Shown: positions 54,329 through 62,164 of the stretch, one piece after another
How the letters are laid out: each line of letters opens with the position of its first letter
How positions within the stretch are numbered: the stretch's first letter is position 1
Assembly: GCF_004916905.1 (NCBI RefSeq)
Contig: NZ_SDLV01000006.1
Span: 62,001-126,000 of the forward strand
Reading direction: 5' to 3'
DNA length: 64,000 nt
Source of the DNA: Chryseobacterium candidae
GTDB taxonomy: Bacteria; Bacteroidota; Bacteroidia; Flavobacteriales; Weeksellaceae
Position numbers and translations under genes: made by a program
The notes under the pieces: generated by a model
What the model was told of the DNA's origin: nothing
Seen by the model: the letters and a program-made list of their open reading frames with translations, nothing else
Databases searched by the model: none

Positions 54329-54898
54329 ATGGCAGAAGTACAAGTACAAGAGAAAGGCGGCAAGGGCGGCAAAGTCCGTTCCAAGAAGCAAAGTACCAGA
54401 GTCGATATGACTCCGATGGTGGACTTGGGTTTTCTATTGATTACCTTCTTTATGTTCACAACTACGTTCAGTAAACCGAACGTTATGGATTTGGGTCTTC
54501 CGGCTAAACCGAAAGATGAAAAACAAAAACCACCTCCAACAGAAATTAAACTTTCTAACTCAATTTCTATCTTATTAGGAAAAAATAACAGAGTTTTCTG
54601 GCATCAGCAGGATGCTACTTCCTTGAATGACCAGACTCTTATGGAAACTACTCTTGATAGAGAGGGAATTAGAAAAGTAATTCAGCAGGCAAAATCTAGA
54701 GCTGCAGATCAAACGAAATTTACCGTGATCATTAAGCCAACTGACGATGCTGTATATAAGAACTTTGTCGATATTCTTGATGAAATGGCCATTACCAAAA
54801 GCGAGCAGTACGGTGTTACTGATATCAAACCTTGGGAAAAAGCTGTTTATGAGAAAAAAGTAGGAGGTGCTGCTGCACCGGCTGCTGCTACAAAGTAA
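54329..54898 (+). CDS. ExbD-family protein, second copy
   Basis: A 189-residue protein with a basic N-terminus (KGGKGGKVRSKKQSTRVDM), the helix MVDLGFLLITFFMFTTTF and a periplasmic domain ending GVTDIKPWEKAVYEKK. It is a close paralog of the separate ExbD at 28406-28930. 12 bases from the first copy. Confidence 0.94.
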   Translation: MAEVQVQEKGGKGGKVRSKKQSTRVDMTPMVDLGFLLITFFMFTTTFSKPNVMDLGLPAKPKDEKQKPPPTEIKLSNSISILLGKNNRVFWHQQDATSLNDQTLMETTLDREGIRKVIQQAKSRAADQTKFTVIIKPTDDAVYKNFVDILDEMAITKSEQYGVTDIKPWEKAVYEKKVGGAAAPAAATK

Positions 54899-54927
54899 TT
54901 TAACCATAAAATTGTTATATCTAATCT

Positions 54928-55770
54928 ATGGCAGATGAAAATGTATACGGTCAGAATCTTACTTTAGACGAAATCGTATTTGAAAATAGAAACAAGGAAT
55001 ATGGTGCCTATGATCTTAGACATCAGTATCCGAGACTTTTAACCAAGTCTTTTATTATCGGAACAGCATTATTCCTTTTGGCAGCTTTGTCTCCGTTCAT
55101 CTATCTTACGATTAAAAATCTTACAGCTCCGCCTAAGCAGGAAGTAAAGGCAGATCTGGTAGATATTATCGAAGAAGATCCAATTATCGAGCAGCCTAAA
55201 GAAGAAGAACCACCTCCACCACCTCCACCACCAAAAGAAGAGGAAAAAATTGAGGTAATTCAGAACGTGGTTCCAGAGCCTGTAAAAGCTCCGAAAATTG
55301 AAACACCACCGCCACCGATTTCTAAGCAGTTGGAAACAACAACTGGTTTACAGAATCAGGAGGGGGTAAAAGCTCCGGCTTATACGCCGCCACCGCCACC
55401 GCCATCTACAGGTACTAAAGCTAGTACAGTAGAAGTAAAAGCGAACAACCCTAACGAGATCTATAAAGATGTTGACCAGTCTGCAGAATATCCTGGAGGT
55501 ATGGGAGCATTAAGAAAGTTCCTGGGTGATAACTTTGATACTTCTTTGATGGAAGGAGGTGAAGGAACACTTAAAGCGAAGCTTAAGTTCGTTGTAGAAA
55601 AAGACGGAACTGTTTCGAATGTAACTATTGAAGAGAAATCTCCAAATGGTGACTTCAACAGTGAAGCGATGCGTGTAGTTAAGAAACTTAAAAAATGGAC
55701 TCCTGCGAAGAGAAATGGGGAGAGCGTTAGATCTTACTACAGCGTACCATTTACTATGAACTTTGAATAA
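54928..55770 (+). CDS. tonB: TonB energy-transducing protein
   Basis: A 280-residue protein: a conserved N-terminal NLTLDEIVFENRNKEYGAYDL segment typical of Bacteroidetes TonB, a membrane helix at about 40-60, a proline- and glutamate-rich spacer (EEEPPPPPPPPKEEEKIE and further proline runs to residue 160), and a TonB C-terminal domain with AEYPGGMGALRKFL and LKFVVEKDGTVSNVTI. It transmits proton-motive force to SusC-type receptors. Last gene before a perfect terminator. Confidence 0.95.
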   Translation: MADENVYGQNLTLDEIVFENRNKEYGAYDLRHQYPRLLTKSFIIGTALFLLAALSPFIYLTIKNLTAPPKQEVKADLVDIIEEDPIIEQPKEEEPPPPPPPPKEEEKIEVIQNVVPEPVKAPKIETPPPPISKQLETTTGLQNQEGVKAPAYTPPPPPPSTGTKASTVEVKANNPNEIYKDVDQSAEYPGGMGALRKFLGDNFDTSLMEGGEGTLKAKLKFVVEKDGTVSNVTIEEKSPNGDFNSEAMRVVKKLKKWTPAKRNGESVRSYYSVPFTMNFE

Positions 55771-55794
55771 GACTTATTTATTCAAAATATAAAT

Positions 55795-55822
55795 AAAAAG
55801 AGAAGCATATGCTTCTCTTTTT
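55795..55822. terminator. Terminator of the exbB-tonB operon
   Basis: A perfect 28-base palindrome (AAAAAGAGAAGCAT and its complement), followed by a T-run, 25 bases after the tonB stop. Confidence 0.9.
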
Positions 55823-55833
55823 ATTTTTTTTGG

Positions 55834-55841
55834 TATTTTTG
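55834..55841 (+). promoter_or_regulatory. Promoter -7 element for the small membrane protein
   Basis: TATTTTTG matches TAnnTTTG. Transcription would start at about the ATG pair (55846-55851), so the message may be leaderless. Confidence 0.4.
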
Positions 55842-55845
55842 TTAC

Positions 55846-56043
55846 ATGATGTTCAATTGGTTATCCCTGATTACGGGATTGTTTTATATCGTTTTAGGAA
55901 TTGTAGTGATTGTCTACAAATTCTTCTTTACTATTTTAGAGCCTGCTGTTGCTTATGCATTGGGAGTGGTGCTGATTGTTTATGGTATTTTTAGAATTTA
56001 CAGGGCGATCTCAAGAATTAAAAAATCGAGAAATGAAGAATAG
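55846..56043 (+). CDS. Small two-helix membrane protein
   Basis: A 65-residue protein with two membrane helices (about 4-24 and 29-50) and a basic tail RIYRAISRIKKSRNEE. No family is recognised. Its end overlaps the start of the PstS-like gene by 11 bases, so the two are coupled. It probably anchors or assists that binding protein. Confidence 0.75.
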   Translation: MMFNWLSLITGLFYIVLGIVVIVYKFFFTILEPAVAYALGVVLIVYGIFRIYRAISRIKKSRNEE

Positions 56044-56905
56044 TTTCAGGCTTGTACTCATGTTTGTGTTGAGCATGATGCTTGCAAGCTGTAAAAAGGA
56101 GAAAAATACTCCTTCCTATCACAAAGGTGATCTTACAATTTTTACTGACGAATCTTTTCAAAGCGTTACAGAAGCATTAGCCGAAGGCTATATGATCAAC
56201 TATCCTGAAACACACATCAAAGTAGAAACGAAGAAAGAAGATTTAGGACTTCTTGATCTTTTGAAAGGAAGTGCTAAAGTGGTGGTAATGTCCAGAAATC
56301 TCAGTACTGAAGAAATAAAAACGTATGAGGAAAGAACAGATTTAAAGTTTCTTCCTGCCAGATTTGCTGCTGATGCAGTTGTTTTTGTTGTGCCTAAGGA
56401 TTCTCCAAAAGAGAGTATTTCAATGGAAGAAATCAACAGCGGTCTGATGTCTGATAAAAAAGAATTTATTTTTGACGGAACCAACTCCAGTAATCTGAAC
56501 TTTGTTGCTGAAAAATTAAAAAAGCAGCCAAAAGACCTGAAATTTTCAATTATACCGGCAAATCAGAAGATTATAGAGGAATTGGGGAAATATCCTGATA
56601 AGATAGGTGTTATCGGATTGAATACCTTCAGCCGTCCTTATGATAAAACTTCAGAAAAACTGAGAGAGATGGTGAAAGTTCTTCCTGTAGTAGAGAAAGG
56701 AAAATCATATACCGCAGATTTTGATGGACTTCGCACAATGGAATATCCGTTTACAAGAGTACTTTATTTCCTGATTAATGAAGGTAATTTCAATATTGCC
56801 AATGGATTTATTAGATTTTCATGTACCCATTTAGGCCAAAAGATTGTACAGAAAGAAGGTTTGCAGCCTTATAACCTGTATAAAAGAGAGGTACAAATGC
56901 GTTAA
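56033..56905 (+). CDS. PstS-like periplasmic binding lipoprotein
   Basis: A 290-residue lipoprotein: the signal peptide ends MMLASC (Cys19), then a type II binding-protein fold with HKGDLTIFTDESFQS near residue 32, a ligand-loop VVMSRNLSTEE near 85 and FDGTNSSNLNFVAEKLK near 150. This resembles the PBP-like domain of PstS phosphate-binding proteins. No pstCAB transport genes follow. The start at MKNSFRLVLMF is preferred over one at 55976, as the lipobox follows it. Confidence 0.85.
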   Translation: MKNSFRLVLMFVLSMMLASCKKEKNTPSYHKGDLTIFTDESFQSVTEALAEGYMINYPETHIKVETKKEDLGLLDLLKGSAKVVVMSRNLSTEEIKTYEERTDLKFLPARFAADAVVFVVPKDSPKESISMEEINSGLMSDKKEFIFDGTNSSNLNFVAEKLKKQPKDLKFSIIPANQKIIEELGKYPDKIGVIGLNTFSRPYDKTSEKLREMVKVLPVVEKGKSYTADFDGLRTMEYPFTRVLYFLINEGNFNIANGFIRFSCTHLGQKIVQKEGLQPYNLYKREVQMR

Positions 56906-57012
56906 AAAAATTAAAATCACAATTTGTCCCTATTAAAATATTGATTTGGTCTGAAAATTGTGTAGAATTTAACTCAATTATTAGAAAATATAAAATGAAA
57001 GATATAATGAAT

Positions 57013-58647
57013 ATGAATGTAAAGAAGATTGCTTTTGGAGCAGCCGTGGTATTTTTTACCGGTTTTGCCTCTGCACAGACATTGCAGGATGGTATCAACA
57101 GTATAGACAGTGATAAATTTGCCCAGGCAAAAACAAACTTCACTGAAATGATCGCTAAAGAGCCTACAGCTGAAAACTACTTCTATTTGGGAAATACTTT
57201 CTTAAGACAAGGAGAACCGGATTATGCTAAGGCAACGGAGAGTTTCAACAAGGGATTAGCTGCTGACGGTAAAAGCTATCTGAATAAAATCGGTTTAGCT
57301 GCTGTTAAATTAGGTAAAGGTGATAAAAATGCCGTTGCTGAAATTCAGAAAGTAGTTACTGATTCAAGAGAAAAAGATGCTGAAGTTCTTTTCAGAGCGG
57401 CAGAAGCTTTAACTTTATTTGAGAAAAATAATTCACCGGATCTAGCTATTCAGTTTTTAACTAAAGCTATCGAGAAAGCTGAGAAAAAAGGTGTTCCTGC
57501 ACATTATTATTATACATTAGGGGATGCTTACAGATTAAAAAGAATGCCGGGAGAGGCTATGTCTGCTTATGATAAAGCATTACCTGTAGCTAAAAATAAA
57601 GCTTCCGTTTACACGAGAATGGCTACTTTATGGATGGCAGCACAAGTATGGCAAAAAGCGAAAGAAAGCGTTGACAAAGCAATTGCTGTAGATCCTACTT
57701 ATGCACCTGCATACAAAGCTTTGGCTGGTTACGATATCAGATACCAACAGAACGCAAAAGCTACACAAGATCTTATCAACTATACAAAATATGCTGATGA
57801 AGATCCATATACTCAATTAGAAATTGCAAAACTATACTTCACAAATGAAGATTATGCAAATTCTAAAATGGTATTAGATAAAATTTTTGATAAAATTGAT
57901 GATCCTATTAAGTTCAAGTTAAGAGCTTACAACGCATATGCAGATAAAAACTATGCAGATGCTAAACAAAATATGGACACTTTCGTTTCTCAGGTTGAGA
58001 AAACAAGAGTATTGCCTGCTGACCTGGGTTTACAGGGACTTATTGCTGCTGGTTTAGCAAAAGATGAAAAAGATGCTGCTAAAAAATCTGCTTTAATGGC
58101 TGAAGCTCAGCAAAAAGTGGGTATTGCAAAAGCTGCCAAAGATGAAACAATGAAGTGGGATCTTGAATTGGCTAACATCGCAGGTGGTGGAGGTGCTTCC
58201 CAGGCAGAAGCAGACAAAGGACCTACTAACCCAACAATTGAAGCATTGAAAAAGCAGGTTGCTGCTAATAGCCAGGATTCTGATGCTTTATTCAAGCTGG
58301 CAACAGCTTATCAGGATGTGAAAAACTGGAACGGAGCAATCCTTACATGGCAAAAAATGTCTGCACTTCTTCCAGATTGGGCACCGGCATATTACAGCCA
58401 GGGGTATTCTTACCAGCAGGCAGGAAACAATGACGCCGCAAAATTAGCTTATGAGAAGTTCATCAGCACAGTAAAACCAGCTGATCAGGAAGCTAACAAG
58501 CAGACTCTTGCTTACGCTTACTTTGCAGTTGCATATATGAGTAAAGATTCTGATGCTGCCAAAGCAAAAGATTATGTAGCGAAGTCTTTACAGTTAGATC
58601 CTACTTATCAGGATGCTGTAAAATTAAATGCTGAGATCAACAAGTAA
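57013..58647 (+). CDS. Secreted or periplasmic TPR-repeat protein
   Basis: A 544-residue protein with a signal peptide (MNVKKIAFGAAVVFFTGFASAQ, ending at about residue 22) and many tetratricopeptide repeats from about residue 25 to the end, e.g. AENYFYLGNTFLRQGEPDYAKA and DALFKLATAYQDVKNWNGA. Starts at 57007 or 56995 are also in frame. Such TPR proteins after exb/ton operons occur widely in Bacteroidetes and are thought to scaffold periplasmic complexes. Probably co-transcribed with the PstS-like gene. Confidence 0.85.
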   Translation: MNVKKIAFGAAVVFFTGFASAQTLQDGINSIDSDKFAQAKTNFTEMIAKEPTAENYFYLGNTFLRQGEPDYAKATESFNKGLAADGKSYLNKIGLAAVKLGKGDKNAVAEIQKVVTDSREKDAEVLFRAAEALTLFEKNNSPDLAIQFLTKAIEKAEKKGVPAHYYYTLGDAYRLKRMPGEAMSAYDKALPVAKNKASVYTRMATLWMAAQVWQKAKESVDKAIAVDPTYAPAYKALAGYDIRYQQNAKATQDLINYTKYADEDPYTQLEIAKLYFTNEDYANSKMVLDKIFDKIDDPIKFKLRAYNAYADKNYADAKQNMDTFVSQVEKTRVLPADLGLQGLIAAGLAKDEKDAAKKSALMAEAQQKVGIAKAAKDETMKWDLELANIAGGGGASQAEADKGPTNPTIEALKKQVAANSQDSDALFKLATAYQDVKNWNGAILTWQKMSALLPDWAPAYYSQGYSYQQAGNNDAAKLAYEKFISTVKPADQEANKQTLAYAYFAVAYMSKDSDAAKAKDYVAKSLQLDPTYQDAVKLNAEINK

Positions 58648-58671
58648 TTTGAATTTTAAATTATAGATATT

Positions 58672-58704
58672 AAAACTTCCCATTCCTTATGCTTGGGAAG
58701 TTTT
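58672..58704 (+). terminator. Terminator of the TPR gene
   Basis: An 11-bp stem AAAACTTCCCA/TGGGAAGTTTT with an 11-base loop and a following T-tract. Confidence 0.85.
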
Positions 58705-58716
58705 TATTTTAAATCC

Positions 58717-58724
58717 TATCTTTG
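58717..58724 (+). promoter_or_regulatory. Promoter -7 element for bshB1
   Basis: TATCTTTG with a TTG 21 bases upstream (58693-58695). Transcription start would fall at or beside the ATG at 58730, giving a leaderless or nearly leaderless message. Confidence 0.55.
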
Positions 58725-58729
58725 AATTT

Positions 58730-59449
58730 ATGAAAACTGATATACTTGCTTTTGGTGCACATCCTGACGATGTAGAACTTGGATGTGGCGGAACTATTGC
58801 TAAAATGGTCTCTGAAGGAAAAAAAATTGTAGTTGTGGATCTTACAAGAGGTGAACTCGGAACAAGAGGTACAGATGAAACCAGAAAAGCAGAAGCTGCA
58901 GAAGCTGCAAAAATCCTGGGGCTTTCTGCGAGAGAGAATCTTGGAATGAAAGATGGCTTTTTGGTGAATTCTGAAGAATATCAAATGAGGATCGTAAAAA
59001 TGATTCGCAAATACAGACCGGAAATCGTCTTAGCCAATGCAATTGATGATAGGCATCCAGATCATGCAAAAGGAGCGAAATTAGTGTCGGATGCGTGCTT
59101 TTTGTCCGGACTGAGAAAAATTGAAACGGTGTTGGATGGAGAGAATCAGGAAGTGTGGAGACCGAAGCATATTTTTCACTATATTCAGTGGAAAGATATC
59201 AAACCGGAATTTGTAATTGATATTTCAGAACACCTCCCTAAAAAACTTGAAGCCTGTATGGCGTACAAGACTCAGTTTTATGACCCGGCTTCTAAAGAAC
59301 CTGAGACTCCAATTACAACAAAAGATTTTTATGAAAGCTTAACTTACCGGGCGCAGGATTTAGGGCGTTTATCGGGAGTTGCTTATGCTGAGGGCTTTAC
59401 ATCTGAAAAATTAATTTCTTTGAAAAATTTTGATGGAATTGTTTGGTAG
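58730..59449 (+). CDS. bshB1: Bacillithiol biosynthesis deacetylase
   Basis: BshB1 removes the acetyl group from N-acetylglucosaminyl malate in the bacillithiol pathway, the low-molecular-weight thiol of many Bacteroidetes. The 239 residues match the LmbE/PIG-L fold: ILAFGAHPDDVELGCGG at residues 5-21 is the zinc motif, followed by VVVDLTRGELGTRGT and DDRHPDHAKGA near residue 105, which supplies the other zinc ligand. No bshA or bshC is adjacent, so the pathway is dispersed. Confidence 0.95.
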   Translation: MKTDILAFGAHPDDVELGCGGTIAKMVSEGKKIVVVDLTRGELGTRGTDETRKAEAAEAAKILGLSARENLGMKDGFLVNSEEYQMRIVKMIRKYRPEIVLANAIDDRHPDHAKGAKLVSDACFLSGLRKIETVLDGENQEVWRPKHIFHYIQWKDIKPEFVIDISEHLPKKLEACMAYKTQFYDPASKEPETPITTKDFYESLTYRAQDLGRLSGVAYAEGFTSEKLISLKNFDGIVW

Positions 59450-59472
59450 TTGAGGAAATTGTCCTATATTTG
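59442..59472 (+). promoter_or_regulatory. Promoter of tRNA-His (-33 TTTG, 19-base spacer, -7 TATATTTG)
   Basis: TTTG at 59442-59445 and TATATTTG at 59465-59472, spacing 19. The promoter overlaps the stop codon of bshB1. Transcription would begin about 6 bases before the tRNA. Confidence 0.75.
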
Positions 59473-59484
59473 CACTCAGAAAAC

Positions 59485-59559
<75 letters not shown>

Positions 59560-59564
59560 CAAAG

Positions 59565-59591
59565 AAAGTACACTTTTTGAAAGTGTACTTT
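59565..59591 (+). terminator. Terminator of tRNA-His
   Basis: A 12-bp stem AAAGTACACTTT/AAAGTGTACTTT with a 3-base loop and a T-run. Confidence 0.85.
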
Positions 59592-59739
59592 TTTATTTTT
59601 GTATCCATTTCAGTATCCTCTGATGGTTTCTTTTTTTTACTTTTTTCTCCGAAATTTTTCCATAATCTGAAGCCAGCATATAAAAATGGTGTTCTTTTAA
59701 TCCTTTAAAATAAATTCATGGATTGGTGACTGAAACTTT

Positions 59740-59747
59740 TATATTTG
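59740..59747 (+). promoter_or_regulatory. Promoter -7 element for the FG-GAP paralogs
   Basis: TATATTTG matches TAnnTTTG; the leader to the ATG at 59808 would be about 55 bases. No perfect element precedes the second paralog, so both may share this promoter. Confidence 0.45.
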
Positions 59748-59807
59748 TTTAACCAGAATCATGAGAAACAATTCTCTTAAAAATTACCTCAGATTAAAAC
59801 AAGAAAT

Positions 59808-62120
59808 ATGAAAAAAATCTTTACAATTCTCACGTTATTATTTGTTCTACAGTCTTATGCTCAATCTTACTATAAAAATCTATTTGATGAGAAGCATTAT
59901 GATACATCTTTAGGCAATTCAGAAAGCCCCGATCAGGCTGAGTTTTCTTGGGGAGTGCCAGCACATATGGAAGCATTAGTACTAATGTATGAAAAAACAC
60001 ATGACCCAAAATATGCTAAAAACTTAATAAGATGCATAGGGAATGTTATTGATAGGAGAGATGATCTTAGGGGACAGGTGCCGGGATTAAGTCAAATTTT
60101 TGATTATCGTCATGTTTCAGGTGCCGCATGGTCCACTAATCGTTATAATGTAAATGCAAATTCTGGAGATCCTTACAGTCATTTAGTTCATAGTGCTAAT
60201 ATAACCTATCCTATGGCTAAGTTTGCTGCTATTGTTAAAAATGATAGTAGTATTCAAAATATATTATATCAATCAGGAGGGCGTTATAATAATATGACTT
60301 TTAAAAATATTGCTGATGATCTTAAACAAAAGATAAAAGAAACGCTTCTTTATCACAAAGACCAATGGTTTACAGAGTATAATTCTAATCCTAATGATAG
60401 TATAGGTTATTATAAAGAAAGGGATTCTCTTAATGTTAATAGTAATCCTCCAATAAAGTATAAAGGGGTAATTGCTCCCTTTAATATGCAAAGCTCTATG
60501 GGAAGGGTTTTGGTACAAATGTATAGAGCAACAGATGATCAAAGTTATCTTAAACAGCTTAATAAAATTGCTAATTTTTTAAAATTAAATACTTCTGTTA
60601 ATAATAATCTGGGGTCATATACTTGGATATATTGGAATCATTTTTATTTACGTGATGATATATCCCACGCAGGCTTAACGGTGAGTTTTCCATATGAATG
60701 CTATAAATATAGTATAAAGAATAACTACAATGATTCTCTTTATACATCTTTAGATATGGAGAGATATGTTAAAACTTTTACAAAAGATATTTATCAGGGA
60801 CCTTTAGCAATAAATGATGCAGTAAATTATAACGGATTAAAATGGAATATTAAATATAGTACTATAAATAATTTTCCAACAGATGTTAATACTAAATATG
60901 ACGCATATGTTTCTTACATGTGGTTATATCTCTCCGCGGAATATGATAAAAAAATATATCAGATAATCGCAGACTTACAAGCGGCAAAAAATTATTATGA
61001 TCATATCAATGTAGAAGGATCTGCTTTGACACTTGCACTTCTTGCAAATTACGAAAACTTTATAGTTCCTGTGAATACTTACCATTTATGGGGAGAAGAT
61101 TCTGATTGGAGAGGTGTTGCAAAAGGAAATTTTGACGACGACGATGATGATGAGTTCGTGAAAATCAGAAATTATGATGGGTTCATAGGTACTCTTGAAC
61201 CTTATGGTAAGAGTTTCAATACTGTCACAAACAGTATAGCTTATGGTGGTACTTATAATTGGAAAGGATTGGGTGCTGGTGATTTCTTTGGAGATAATAA
61301 AAGTGAAATCATTGCATTGAGTGATCATGCTGATTTTAATAAGAATGGCTTTTATATTTTTAAAATTGAAAATAACCAGATCGTTGAGCATTCAAAATTT
61401 ACAGGTTTTGGAACAGACTCAAATTGGGTGGGAATTACTGCCGGAAATTTTATCAGTGGAGGCAAAGATGATTTTGTTGCCGTGAGAAATTATAACAAAG
61501 AAGTGAGAGTATATAAATTTAATAGTACTGATCCTGAATTGGTCTATTTTAATCAGCTCAATCTTCCTGCAAATTCTAAAATCAAAGCAGTTGCAGCCGG
61601 TGATCTTGATGGAGTTGGTAAAGATGAAATTGTATTGCTGGTTGATGCTGATGATTATATGCAGAATGGGGTGTATGTTTATAGTATTGATGATAATGGG
61701 GTAATGACTCTTATTGATAAATCTATAGGGTTTGGAGCTGCTTCAGATTGGAAAGGATTGGCTGTTGGAAATCTGGATGGTGATGGAGCAGATGAAATTA
61801 TTGCTCATAGGAACTTTGATGGAGATTATAAAGTTTTTAAAATGAAGGAATCAAATGGGGTTAAATATTTAGATAATATTGGGATTGAAAGTTTTCCTGC
61901 AGCGCAAACCCAAAACAATGTAATGTGTTTTGGAAATTTTGATTCAAGTTCAAAAAATGATGAACTGGTTACTCTTAGAAAAGATGGCGGTATAGTGATG
62001 TTTTCGGCTGCAAAAGTTGTCAAAAGTGCTCCTGCTGCCAGTAAACAATCAGATCCATGTAAGAATGAGATACCGGAAGTATTATTCAGCTTCCTGAATC
62101 CTGTTCATTTTAATAAGTAA
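59808..62120 (+). CDS. Large secreted protein with helical N-terminal domain and FG-GAP/VCBS-like repeats
   Basis: A 770-residue protein with a signal peptide (1-18, ending QSYAQ). Residues about 20-425 look like an (alpha/alpha) toroid as in glycoside hydrolases and lyases: FSWGVPAHMEALVLMYEKTHD, MQSSMGRVLVQMYRATDD and HAGLTVSFPYECYKY are conserved with the next gene. From about residue 430 five repeats of about 55 residues follow, each with DWxGxAxGNFDxDxxDEF-like aspartate-rich loops, typical of FG-GAP/VCBS propeller blades that bind calcium. No catalytic residue could be identified. It has a near-identical-layout neighbour. Confidence 0.82.
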   Translation: MKKIFTILTLLFVLQSYAQSYYKNLFDEKHYDTSLGNSESPDQAEFSWGVPAHMEALVLMYEKTHDPKYAKNLIRCIGNVIDRRDDLRGQVPGLSQIFDYRHVSGAAWSTNRYNVNANSGDPYSHLVHSANITYPMAKFAAIVKNDSSIQNILYQSGGRYNNMTFKNIADDLKQKIKETLLYHKDQWFTEYNSNPNDSIGYYKERDSLNVNSNPPIKYKGVIAPFNMQSSMGRVLVQMYRATDDQSYLKQLNKIANFLKLNTSVNNNLGSYTWIYWNHFYLRDDISHAGLTVSFPYECYKYSIKNNYNDSLYTSLDMERYVKTFTKDIYQGPLAINDAVNYNGLKWNIKYSTINNFPTDVNTKYDAYVSYMWLYLSAEYDKKIYQIIADLQAAKNYYDHINVEGSALTLALLANYENFIVPVNTYHLWGEDSDWRGVAKGNFDDDDDDEFVKIRNYDGFIGTLEPYGKSFNTVTNSIAYGGTYNWKGLGAGDFFGDNKSEIIALSDHADFNKNGFYIFKIENNQIVEHSKFTGFGTDSNWVGITAGNFISGGKDDFVAVRNYNKEVRVYKFNSTDPELVYFNQLNLPANSKIKAVAAGDLDGVGKDEIVLLVDADDYMQNGVYVYSIDDNGVMTLIDKSIGFGAASDWKGLAVGNLDGDGADEIIAHRNFDGDYKVFKMKESNGVKYLDNIGIESFPAAQTQNNVMCFGNFDSSSKNDELVTLRKDGGIVMFSAAKVVKSAPAASKQSDPCKNEIPEVLFSFLNPVHFNK

Positions 62121-62164
62121 TATTGTTCTGAAGTATAGCTGAAATGTCCATAAAAATAAAAAAT

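Noticed and set aside
55201..55410. CCACCT/CCGCCA-rich low-complexity DNA as a regulatory repeat
   Set aside because: It encodes the proline-rich spacer of TonB, a normal property of the family.
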